64,000 nucleotides of DNA from Achromobacter animicus (GTDB taxonomy: Bacteria; Pseudomonadota; Gammaproteobacteria; Burkholderiales; Burkholderiaceae_B), in NCBI RefSeq assembly GCF_902859585.1, contig NZ_CADIJM010000006.1, positions 205,165-269,164 of the forward strand, given 5' to 3'. How positions within the stretch are numbered: position 1 is the stretch's first letter; each line of letters opens with the position of its first letter. Shown here piece after piece: positions 8,885 through 17,088 of the stretch. The position numbers were made by a program, and so were the translations under genes. The notes under the pieces are model-generated. The model was given only the letters and a program-made list of their open reading frames with translations. It made no database searches and was not told the DNA's origin.

Positions 8885-9877
8885 ATGACGCAATTGCAGC
8901 ATCCGCGCGCCGGATGGCGCATCGCCCTTGCCGCGCTGGCCGTTCTGGCGCTGCCTGCGGTCCACGCCGCGGGCTATCCTGAGCACCCTGTGACCGTCGT
9001 CGTACCGTATCCGCCGGGCGGCGGCGCGGACCTCTTTGGCCGCGCCATCGCCAACGCATTGCAGCCGGGCCTGAAGCAGACGGTGCTGGTCGAGAACAAG
9101 CCGGGCGCGGGCGGCAATATCGGTATGGCTTACGTCGCCCGGGCGAAGGCGGACGGCTACACGCTGGGGCTGGGCACGATCGGCACGCAGACGATCAACC
9201 AGTTTCTCTACAGCAACATGCCGTTCGATCCCGAGCGCGACCTGGTGCCGATCGCGCTGGTGTCCACGACGCCCAACGTGATCGCGGTCAGCGCGAAGTC
9301 GCCGTACAAGACGGTGGCGGACGTGATCAAGGCGGCCAAGCAGTCGACGGACAAGAAGCTGACCTATGCGTCACCGGGCATCGGTTCGTCGGTGCACCTG
9401 ACGGGGGCGTACTTCGAGGCCATGGCCGGGGTGACGATGCTGCACGTGCCGTTCAAGGGCACGTCAGCGTCGCTGCCGGCGGTGGCGGGCGGGCAGGTGG
9501 ACCTTCTGTTCGACAATCTGCCGGGCGCGCTGGCGCAGATCAAGGACGGGAATCTGGTGCGCGGGGTTGCGGTGACTTCTGCGGCGCGTGATCCGTCGGT
9601 GCCAGACTTGCCGACGGTTGCCGAGTCCGGATTGCCTGGGTTTGACGTGACGGCGTGGTTTGCGTTGTATGCGCCGCGCAATACCCCCGCGCCGGTAGTT
9701 GAACAACTGATTGCCGCCGCCCGCAGCGGCTTGGCGACGCCGGCCATCGCCGCCAACTTCGCCACGATGGGCGCGAAGCCGGGCACGCTGTTCGGCAAGG
9801 ATCTGGCCGCGTTCGAATCCGCCGAACGCAAGAAGTGGGGCGGACTCATCAAGGATCAGGGAATCAAGGCGCAATGA
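8885..9877 (+). CDS. Bug/TctC-family tripartite tricarboxylate transporter substrate-binding protein
   Basis: A 330-residue periplasmic protein with a clear signal peptide (ALAALAVLALPAVHAAG) and the Bug signature YPEHPVTVVVPYPPGGGADLFGR at the mature N-terminus, followed by VENKPGAGGNIGM and LTYASPGIGSSVHLTG. Bug proteins bind small carboxylates, amides or aromatic acids with high affinity. The start is the ATG at 8885 with TAGGAGA upstream; the open frame extends leftward to 8552 but that part is antisense to the cyclase gene. No TctA/TctB membrane genes are adjacent, as is usual for this hugely expanded family. It overlaps the SDR gene by four bases (ATGA), so the two are translationally coupled. 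Confidence 0.93.
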   Translation: MTQLQHPRAGWRIALAALAVLALPAVHAAGYPEHPVTVVVPYPPGGGADLFGRAIANALQPGLKQTVLVENKPGAGGNIGMAYVARAKADGYTLGLGTIGTQTINQFLYSNMPFDPERDLVPIALVSTTPNVIAVSAKSPYKTVADVIKAAKQSTDKKLTYASPGIGSSVHLTGAYFEAMAGVTMLHVPFKGTSASLPAVAGGQVDLLFDNLPGALAQIKDGNLVRGVAVTSAARDPSVPDLPTVAESGLPGFDVTAWFALYAPRNTPAPVVEQLIAAARSGLATPAIAANFATMGAKPGTLFGKDLAAFESAERKKWGGLIKDQGIKAQ

Positions 9878-10593
9878 ATTCACCCATCGCTCTCGTGACC
9901 GGCGCAAGCCGGGGAATCGGCCGCGCCATCGTGGCGCGGCTGATTGAAGACGGCTTTCAGGTCGTCAATTTCAGCCGTACGTCGCCCGAGACACTGTTGC
10001 CGGGCGAGACCTTCCGCTCGGTAGACCTGTGCGACGCGGCGGCGACTATTGCTGCGGGTCGTGAGTTGGCGGCGCAGGAACCGGTGCTGCATCTGGTCAA
10101 CAACGCGGGGATGATCCAGGTTGCGAACATCGAGGACATTACGCAGGAGGAACTGGCGCGGACGATGGCGTTGAATCTGACTGCGCCGATTCTGCTGATG
10201 CAGGCGCTATTGCCGGGGATGCGGCAGGCGAAGTATGGGCGTGTCGTGAATATCGGCAGCCGGGCGGCGCTGGGCAAGGGCGGGCGGTCGGTGTATGGGG
10301 CGTCCAAGGCGGGGCTGGCGGGGATGACGCGGACCTGGGCTTTGGAGCTGGCGGGCGATGGCATTACGGTGAACACCGTGGCGCCTGGGCCGGTTGCTAC
10401 CGAGCTGTTCAATCAGTCCAATCCGCCAGGGGCACCTAAGACGCTGGCGCTGGAGGCGGCGATTCCCGTGGGGCGGGTTGGGCGGCCGGATGAGGTGGCG
10501 CATACCGTGGCTATGTTTCTGGACCCGCGGGCGGGGTTTGTGACTGGGCAGGTGCTTTATGTTTGCGGGGGGATGTCTGTGGGGTTAGCTTGA
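9874..10593 (+). CDS. Short-chain dehydrogenase/reductase
   Basis: The 239-residue protein is a classical SDR. The cofactor motif TGASRGIG is at residues 8-15, NNAG in the middle, and the catalytic pair YGASK follows a serine in NIGSRAAL. The C-terminal part has GQVLYVCGGMS, as in FabG-like enzymes. It oxidises or reduces an alcohol/ketone with NAD(P); the substrate is not evident. ATG at 9874 overlaps the stop of the Bug gene (ATGA). A longer frame to 9835 is open but lies inside the Bug gene. Its linkage to a binding protein and to the divergent hydrolase/ligase operon suggests one catabolic pathway. Confidence 0.9.
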   Translation: MNSPIALVTGASRGIGRAIVARLIEDGFQVVNFSRTSPETLLPGETFRSVDLCDAAATIAAGRELAAQEPVLHLVNNAGMIQVANIEDITQEELARTMALNLTAPILLMQALLPGMRQAKYGRVVNIGSRAALGKGGRSVYGASKAGLAGMTRTWALELAGDGITVNTVAPGPVATELFNQSNPPGAPKTLALEAAIPVGRVGRPDEVAHTVAMFLDPRAGFVTGQVLYVCGGMSVGLA

Positions 10594-11420
10594 GTGCCGT
10601 TGCTGGCCATCGTCGGCGTTCTTGAGACGCCCGGCGCGGCGTGAGCCTGGGGCGGGCGGGGCTCCGATTGCGGTCCGGAGCCTTCGCTCCGGACTGGCCT
10701 AGGCGGCCCCCCCCTTCGTCAACCTCGTACGCCTTCGGCTCCCTACGGTTTCCCTCGGGCGCATCTAAACGCCCCGCCCACCCCAGGCCCACGCCGCACC
10801 GGGCTCGAGTTGCTTGATCCTCGAGGGCGTTGGGGCGAGTTGGGTTCTTGAGGTTCTGGCACGCACTTGTGTGGAAGAGAAGCGTCTTGCGGTGCCCGCC
10901 CCCGGGCGGCCGCGCGGGCGGCCTTCGTGGGCTTACGCGCTGTCTTGCGTCAAATCGATGACGCTTCGCGTGTGGCTGCTTCTGCGTCAGGGGAAGTGTC
11001 ATAAATTTTGTGTTTGACGCCCTGATCCCCACCAGCGCGCAAGCGCACACCGCCACGACGTGCCACCGGCCCAATGCCGGGTTGCCGCCGTCCGGGCGGC
11101 AGCAACCCGGCGGCCCCGCAGATCTCCTGCCCTGACCACGGGTCTTACAGCGCCTCAAACCAAAGACCCTCGCAGCACGACGTCGTGGTCCCCGTCGGCA
11201 CGAGCGCCGTCGATGCGCCCGAGGGAATCCGTAGGAGTCGCCGCAGGCGAGGACGAGGATGACAACGGGGCAGTCCGGAGCGAAGGCTCCGGACCGCAAT
11301 CGTGGGCGCTCGTGCCGACGGGGACCGCGGCGTCGGGCGACCTACGAAGCTCGGACGCAGCCTTGCCGTTATCGCCGCGGACGCAGCCTCACGGCTATTG
11401 CCGCGGACGCAGCCTCACGG
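10594..11420. repeat. Non-coding block with nested inverted repeats
   Basis: This 827-base stretch carries no gene I can support. It holds a 31-bp sequence at 10666-10696 whose exact reverse complement is at 11271-11301, and a 14-bp one at 10752-10765 matched in reverse at 11212-11225. Together these form a long imperfect inverted repeat of about 90-100 bp. Within the 31-mer is a hairpin, GTCCGGAG-CCTTCG-CTCCGGAC (10673-10694). The right-hand copy is itself bracketed by perfect 22-bp inverted ends. The block ends in 26-bp tandem repeats. Open frames crossing it are repeat artefacts. Confidence 0.7.
11187..11326. mobile_element. MITE-like 140-bp element with 22-bp terminal inverted repeats
   Basis: The segment begins at 11187-11208 with a 22-bp sequence (core CCCGTCGGCACGAGCG) and ends at 11305-11326 with its perfect reverse complement. 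It has no coding capacity and contains the right arm of the larger inverted repeat. Flanks (CGACGTCGT on the left, GCGGCGTCG on the right) are similar but not an exact target duplication. It could be a non-autonomous element or a dispersed intergenic repeat of this lineage. Confidence 0.4.
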
Positions 11421-11436
11421 CTATTGCCGCGGACGC
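11350..11436. repeat. 26-bp tandem repeat
   Basis: Two identical 26-bp units (CCGCGGACGCAGCCTCACGG plus CTATTG) occupy 11375-11400 and 11401-11426. A degenerate unit comes before (from about 11350) and a 10-bp partial unit after (11427-11436). On the minus strand the last copy supplies the final codons and TAG stop of the neighbouring GlxA-type regulator. Confidence 0.8.
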
Positions 11437-12386
11437 TTGTACACCGGACCTACGTGTTGCTCGACGGCCTTCCTCGTCATCTTCCCCGCGCCCTCCAAGG
11501 CACCGGCGCGCTCTTCGCGCAGACGCCGCAGCACTTCGGCCGGCGTGACGCCGAAGTGTGCTGCGAACTTGCGCTGGAAGGTGCGCCGCGACATGCCGCA
11601 GGCGTCGGCCATGTCGTCCACCGACCAGCGCGCCGACAGGCGTGCTTCCATTTTTTCGACCAGTTCGCGGAATGGGGCGGCCACGCGGTCCTGCAGCCGC
11701 AGCGTCTGGCTGTACTGGCGTTGGTCGCCGTTGCGGCGCATGAAGACCACTAGCCGCCGCGCGACCTGCTGGGACAGCGCGGCGCCGAAGTCGCGTTCGA
11801 TCAGCGCCAGCGCCAGGTCGATGCCGGCGGTGACGCCCGCGGAGGTCCAGTATTTGCCGCTTTCGATGAAGATGCGATCGTCATCGACGCGCAGGCCCGG
11901 GTAAAGCTTGCGCAGCCGGTCGGCGGAGCGCCAGTGCGTGGTGACGGCGCGGCCATCGAGCAGGCCGGCGGCGGCCAGGATGAATGCGCCCGTGCAGACG
12001 CTGCTGGTGCGGCGTGTGCCGGCGTCGCGGCGGCGTAGCCAGGCGCGCGTTTCGCCGTGCGCCGCGGCGCGATCCACGCCGGCGCCGCCGGGCACCAGCA
12101 GCATGTCGATGGGCGCGTCGTCGTCCGCTTCGAAGGTGCCGTCCACTTGCATGCGCAGCCCTTGTTCCCAGGTGGTTACCACCGGCGATGCCGCGATCGT
12201 GTTCAAGGCATATAACTGGCGGCCCGACTCTTCGTTGGCCGAGGTGAAGGCCTGCCACGGTCCGGCCAGGTCCAGCGGCTGGAAACCGTCGTACAGCACG
12301 AACAGCACGCGTTGTGGCGCGATTGGCGCGCTTTCTGGCGCACCGCGCGGCGCGCGTTCGCCTATGCTGGGTTCTGGCGTTTTCAT
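11421..12386 (-). CDS. GlxA-type regulator (DJ-1/PfpI domain + AraC domain) with shortened C-terminus
   Basis: A 321-residue protein. Residues about 25-190 are a DJ-1/PfpI domain (RVLFVLYDGFQPLDLAGPW, then VPGGAG and the VCTGAFILAAAGLLDG elbow). An AraC-type DNA-binding domain begins near residue 245 (WSVDDMADACGMSRRTFQRK, FGVTPAEVLRRLREERA). Family members then carry a second helix-turn-helix of about 40 residues. Here the sequence instead becomes GALEGAGKMTRKAVEQ..., and stops inside the 26-bp tandem repeat. It therefore looks truncated and may bind DNA poorly. The ATG at 12386 is only 12 bases from the divergent DJ-1 gene start and has no strong ribosome-binding site. Confidence 0.82.
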   Translation of the reverse strand: MKTPEPSIGERAPRGAPESAPIAPQRVLFVLYDGFQPLDLAGPWQAFTSANEESGRQLYALNTIAASPVVTTWEQGLRMQVDGTFEADDDAPIDMLLVPGGAGVDRAAAHGETRAWLRRRDAGTRRTSSVCTGAFILAAAGLLDGRAVTTHWRSADRLRKLYPGLRVDDDRIFIESGKYWTSAGVTAGIDLALALIERDFGAALSQQVARRLVVFMRRNGDQRQYSQTLRLQDRVAAPFRELVEKMEARLSARWSVDDMADACGMSRRTFQRKFAAHFGVTPAEVLRRLREERAGALEGAGKMTRKAVEQHVGPVYKRPRQ

Positions 12387-12398
12387 GGGAGCAACGTC

Positions 12399-13073
12399 AT
12401 GAAGGTGAATATCGTCTTGTTCGAAGGGCTGACCCAGCTTGATATGACCGGGCCGTACGAAGTGCTGGCGAACGCGCCTGGATTTACCGTGGATTTTGTC
12501 GCAAAAACGATGGAGCCGGTGCGCTGCGACCGGGGGTTGCGCTTCGTACCTACGCAAACGATCGACTCGGCGCAGCCTTGCGACCTGCTGGTCGTGCCGG
12601 GCGGACCGGGCACGGACGACGCCATCGTCGACCCGGCGTGGGTGGATTTCACCCGCAGGCAGGGGCAGGGCGCCAAATACCTGTTCGGCATCTGCACGGG
12701 ATCGCTGCTGCTGGGTGCGGCCGGGCTGCTGCGGGGTAAGCGGGCGTCGAGCCACTGGCGGGCGCGGGAACTGCTGGCGCGCTTTGGGGCCACGCCGAGC
12801 GACGAGCGCCTGTGTGTGGACGGCAATGTGTTCACGGCCGGCGGCGTGACGTCGGGGATCGACATGGGGCTGAAGGTGGTGGCGTCGCTGTGCGGCGAGG
12901 ATGTGGCGAAGCTGATCCAGTTGCAGATCGAATACGATCCGAAGCCGCCGTTTCCGGGCGGCACGCCCAAGACGTCCGAGCCGGCGATTGTGGAGCGCTA
13001 TCTGGCGATGTCGCAGGCGCGATTCGAGCGACGCAGCGCGGCGGTGGATCGGGCGGCGGCGGCCATGCGGTGA
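12399..13073 (+). CDS. DJ-1/PfpI family protein (isonitrile hydratase-like)
   Basis: A 224-residue single-domain DJ-1/PfpI protein: VNIVLFEGLTQLDMTGPYEVL at the start, VVPGGPGTDDAI near residue 65 and GICTGSLLLGAAGLLRGKRA around residue 90, where the cysteine sits in the nucleophile elbow. It resembles cyclohexyl-isocyanide hydratase (InhA) and related hydratase/glyoxalase-like proteins; the exact reaction is uncertain. The ATG at 12399 has GGGAGC upstream. Its start codon is 12 bases from that of the divergent GlxA-type regulator, which contains the same fold, so the regulator probably arose from or senses the same chemistry. Confidence 0.87.
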   Translation: MKVNIVLFEGLTQLDMTGPYEVLANAPGFTVDFVAKTMEPVRCDRGLRFVPTQTIDSAQPCDLLVVPGGPGTDDAIVDPAWVDFTRRQGQGAKYLFGICTGSLLLGAAGLLRGKRASSHWRARELLARFGATPSDERLCVDGNVFTAGGVTSGIDMGLKVVASLCGEDVAKLIQLQIEYDPKPPFPGGTPKTSEPAIVERYLAMSQARFERRSAAVDRAAAAMR

Positions 13074-13239
13074 GGCGGTGAACTTGGCATGAAGGGGGCG
13101 ATTCGGCCGTATCGGCGGCGGCCATGCCGCGGGGGTGAGGTGGCGCGACGATAGCGATGCCGTGGCGGCGAAGTTCATGCCGTCACAGCGGTGCCCCTGT
13201 CTTTGAAGAGGGGTCGCATAGCCTTTATCGCTGCGCCGC
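13074..13239. other. Short intergenic region, nothing recognised
   Basis: This gap between the DJ-1 gene and the convergent Lrp gene is GC-rich, with imperfect repeats of GAAGTTCATGCC-like sequence in both orientations. No tRNA, terminator with U-run or small gene with a ribosome-binding site is apparent. Confidence 0.5.
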
Positions 13240-13722
13240 TCACCGCCCCAGATGGTCCAGCGGCAGCGGGCTCTGCGGCTTGACCGTCTGGATCGCGAAG
13301 TTGCTGCGGATGTCCTTGACGCCGGGCAGTTTCAGCAGGGTATGCAGCAGGAACTGTTCGTATCCGCGCAGGTCGGGCACCACGACCTGCAACAGGAAGT
13401 CGGACTCGCCGGACACCAGATGCGCGGCGATCACTTCCGGCAGCGCGCTGACCTCGTTACGGAACATTTCGGCGTCGCGCTCATGGTGGCGCTCGACCTT
13501 CACGCCCACGAATACCGTCAATCCCAATCCGACCTCGTGCGGATCCAGCCGCGCTTCGTAGCCCTGGATGACGCCGGCTTCTTCCATCATCCGTACGCGC
13601 CGCAAGCAGGGCGAGGGCGACAGGCCGATCTGGTCCGCCAGCTCCACGTTAGTGAGCCGGCCGTTCTTCTGCAGCGCCTCCAGAATCCGGCGGTCGTAGG
13701 CGTCAAGTTGGCGTTTTGGCAT
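13240..13722 (-). CDS. Lrp/AsnC-family transcriptional regulator
   Basis: A 160-residue protein with the AsnC-type helix-turn-helix at residues 5-60 (LDAYDRRILEALQKNGRLTN, IGLSPSPCLRRVRMME) and the RAM/Lrp ligand-binding domain from about residue 67 (LGLTVFVGVKVERH..., DFLLQVVVPDLRGYEQFL). Such proteins form octamers and respond to amino acids. The ATG at 13722 (MPKRQLDAYD) is the natural start; an open frame continues upstream to 14646 across the divergent gene but is spurious. It diverges from a LysE-type exporter, a common pairing where the regulator controls amino-acid export. The 132-base intergenic region carries TGGCAAG direct repeats that may be binding sites. Confidence 0.93.
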   Translation of the reverse strand: MPKRQLDAYDRRILEALQKNGRLTNVELADQIGLSPSPCLRRVRMMEEAGVIQGYEARLDPHEVGLGLTVFVGVKVERHHERDAEMFRNEVSALPEVIAAHLVSGESDFLLQVVVPDLRGYEQFLLHTLLKLPGVKDIRSNFAIQTVKPQSPLPLDHLGR

Positions 13723-13854
13723 AGATGTGAGGCATTTAGGCTTGGGTTGGTGGGTTGTGCCAGGAATGGTATCCAAGTTGGCAAGAATGGCAAGCACATG
13801 CCAGCCCCTTTTTTCTAGAATCTCGCCATTGAAAACTTGCGGTGGAGCGCGGTC

Positions 13855-14487
13855 ATGGCCGATATGGCGTTGTTTCTGGGAGCCTTGCTGATTGTGTACG
13901 TGGTGCCCGGGCCGGACATGATCCTGCTGCTGGAAACCGGTCTGCTGCGCGGCCGCGGGCAGGCGCTGGCGGTGGCGGCGGGCTTGGCGATTGCACGTGC
14001 GGCGCATGTGACGCTGGCCGCGCTGGGTCTGGCGGCATTGTTCAAGACGCACCCGTGGGCGTTCGACGCGGCGCGCACGGTGGGCGGCTGCTATTTGGTG
14101 TGGCTGGGGATCCGTCTCTTGCGCGCGCCGCTTGCCGTTCCGCCCTTGGACGGGGAGGGCGCACCGCGACATGCTGGCTGGGGACCCGCGCTGATGAGCG
14201 GCGTGCTCACCAATGTGCTCAACCCCAAGGCCTTGCTGTTCTGCTCGGTGCTCCTGCCGCAGTTCGTGTCGCCGGAGCGCGGCCCGATTGGCCAGCAGTT
14301 CGCCGTGCTGGGCGTCATCCTCGTCGGACTGGGCCTGACGTTCGACGTGCTGTGCGCGCTGGCGGGCGGCGCGGTAGGCCGCTGGATGTCCGCCAGCCCG
14401 CGCGCACAAAAGATCCAGAGCCTGGTCTTCGGCACCGCCCTGATCGGCTTCGGCCTGCGCCTGACCTTCGCCAATCGCCCGGCCTGA
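13855..14487 (+). CDS. LysE/RhtB-family amino-acid exporter
   Basis: A 210-residue membrane protein with about six hydrophobic segments and the family hallmark near the N-terminus: VVPGPDMILLLETGLLRGRGQ, followed by the GLAIARAAHV region and NVLNPKALLFCSVLLPQF in the middle. These proteins export amino acids or homoserine lactone-like compounds. The ATG at 13855 (MADMALFLG) is preferred over 13837 because GGTGGAG lies upstream. It is transcribed divergently from the Lrp/AsnC gene, which probably controls it. Confidence 0.92.
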   Translation: MADMALFLGALLIVYVVPGPDMILLLETGLLRGRGQALAVAAGLAIARAAHVTLAALGLAALFKTHPWAFDAARTVGGCYLVWLGIRLLRAPLAVPPLDGEGAPRHAGWGPALMSGVLTNVLNPKALLFCSVLLPQFVSPERGPIGQQFAVLGVILVGLGLTFDVLCALAGGAVGRWMSASPRAQKIQSLVFGTALIGFGLRLTFANRPA

Positions 14488-14506
14488 GGTGCGCGGCACC
14501 TTGTCG

Positions 14507-14663
14507 GGAGTTGGACAACCATGGTTTTCCAAGACCGAATGAGGTGTCAGACACCCGTGGTTTTTTAGGACCAAATGAAGTGTCTGATACCCGGGGTTTT
14601 GTAGGACCAAATGAGGTGTCAGACACCCGGGATTCTGTAGTACCAAATGAGGTGTCAGACACC
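14507..14663. repeat. 36-bp tandem array with palindromic core GGTGTCAGACACC
   Basis: Copies of a 13-bp palindrome (GGTGTC-A-GACACC) start at 14543, 14579, 14615 and 14651, exactly 36 bases apart. The 23-bp connectors are also repeated (consensus CGGGGTTTTGTAGGACCAAA then TGA). The second copy is degenerate and a still more degenerate one leads at 14507. Because the connectors are alike, this is a tandem repeat, not a CRISPR. The same palindrome recurs three times at 38560-38666. Confidence 0.9.
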
Positions 14664-14695
14664 GGCCTTATGTGTCGAAATTCGCAACAAAATAA

Positions 14696-14721
14696 GGCCC
14701 GGTGCGCAATCGCACCGGGCC
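14696..14721 (-). terminator. Rho-independent terminator
   Basis: A perfect 11-bp stem (GGCCCGGTGCG / CGCACCGGGCC) with a CAAT loop. On the minus strand it is followed by TTATTTTGTT, so it terminates the ABC exporter gene ending at 14746. It also separates that gene from the convergent LysE gene and the 36-bp array. Confidence 0.88.
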
Positions 14722-14745
14722 ATATTGCTTAGCACCGCACCTGCT

Positions 14746-16638
<1,893 letters not shown>

Positions 16639-16796
16639 GGCCTGGCGGCAGTAAACACGCCAGGTTCCTTGTAAGGAAAGAGGAAAAACACGCCGTGCGC
16701 CGGAAGGGGCGCTGGCAACTGCGTTAAGGGTTCAAATGGGCACGGCGGACCGGTCGCCAGGTAGTGAACTGGCGATGGTGCCGCGCGGGCGACGAC
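16639..16796 (-). promoter_or_regulatory. Leader between small ORF and exporter start, with hairpin
   Basis: This untranslated segment separates the leader ORF from the exporter. It contains the perfect inverted repeat TCGCCAG (16754-16760) and CTGGCGA (16769-16775) with an 8-base loop. A role in coupling leader translation to exporter expression is an inference. Confidence 0.3.
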
Positions 16797-16850
16797 TTAA
16801 TGGCGTCGCGGGGACACGCGCGGGACGGCGTTCGGCATGGGGTACATCAT
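16797..16850 (-). CDS. Candidate 17-residue leader peptide upstream of the ABC exporter
   Basis: A short ORF (MMYPMPNAVPRVSPRRH) is preceded by an excellent ribosome-binding site, GGGAGG, four bases before its ATG at 16850. It lies between the promoter at 16912-16940 and the exporter start at 16638, inside an otherwise non-coding 270-base leader. A 7-bp hairpin (TCGCCAG/CTGGCGA, 16754-16775) lies just downstream of its stop. This arrangement resembles translation-dependent leaders of some efflux and resistance genes, but no function is proven. Confidence 0.45.
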   Translation of the reverse strand: MMYPMPNAVPRVSPRRH

Positions 16851-16911
16851 GCGGCCTCCCTGTCGGTGGGTGAGGGGAAAAAAGGAAATGGGCGCGAGGC
16901 CCGAATTGCCG

Positions 16912-16940
16912 ATTCTATCCAAGTGATGTAGGCGAATCAA
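16912..16940 (-). promoter_or_regulatory. Sigma70-type promoter for the ABC exporter
   Basis: On the minus strand, TTGATT (16940-16935) is separated by exactly 17 bases from TAGAAT (16917-16912). These are 4/6 and 5/6 matches to the -35 and -10 consensus. Transcription would start near 16905, about 55 bases before the leader ORF. Confidence 0.6.
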
Positions 16941-17028
16941 CGGGCCGTGCGTGGGGACGGAATGCGGTGTCGGTTTTTTTCAACGCGGCGGATGCGGCAA
17001 AGGTGCGCGAAGCTGGATGCGTCGCAAA

Positions 17029-17053
17029 CGCTGCGATCAAGACGGTCGCAGCG
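17029..17053 (-). terminator. Hairpin downstream of the fused exporter gene
   Basis: An 8-bp perfect stem (CGCTGCGA/TCGCAGCG) with a 9-base loop lies 36 bases after the stop of the double ABC exporter gene. There is no immediate U-run, although TTGAAAAAAAC follows some distance on, so termination is only possible. Confidence 0.3.
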
Positions 17054-17088
17054 GATCAGCGGGCACAACGAGCGACGCGACCGCCGTG

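Noticed and set aside
10511-11299. Long minus-strand frame (262 codons) across the repeat block
   Set aside because: Composition is arginine/proline-rich, it overlaps the SDR gene end and follows the inverted repeats; no domain or ribosome-binding site.
11187-11326. Insertion sequence
   Set aside because: No transposase and no exact target duplication; only a MITE-like or dispersed repeat can be proposed.
14315-14662. Minus-strand reading frame with VSDTSFG repeats
   Set aside because: It exists only because the 36-bp array is a multiple of three; it has no ribosome-binding site and runs antisense through the LysE gene.
14507-14663. Regular 36-bp spacing of palindromes, CRISPR-like at first sight
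   Set aside because: The segments between palindromes are copies of each other rather than unique spacers, the unit is a plain tandem repeat, and no cas genes are nearby.
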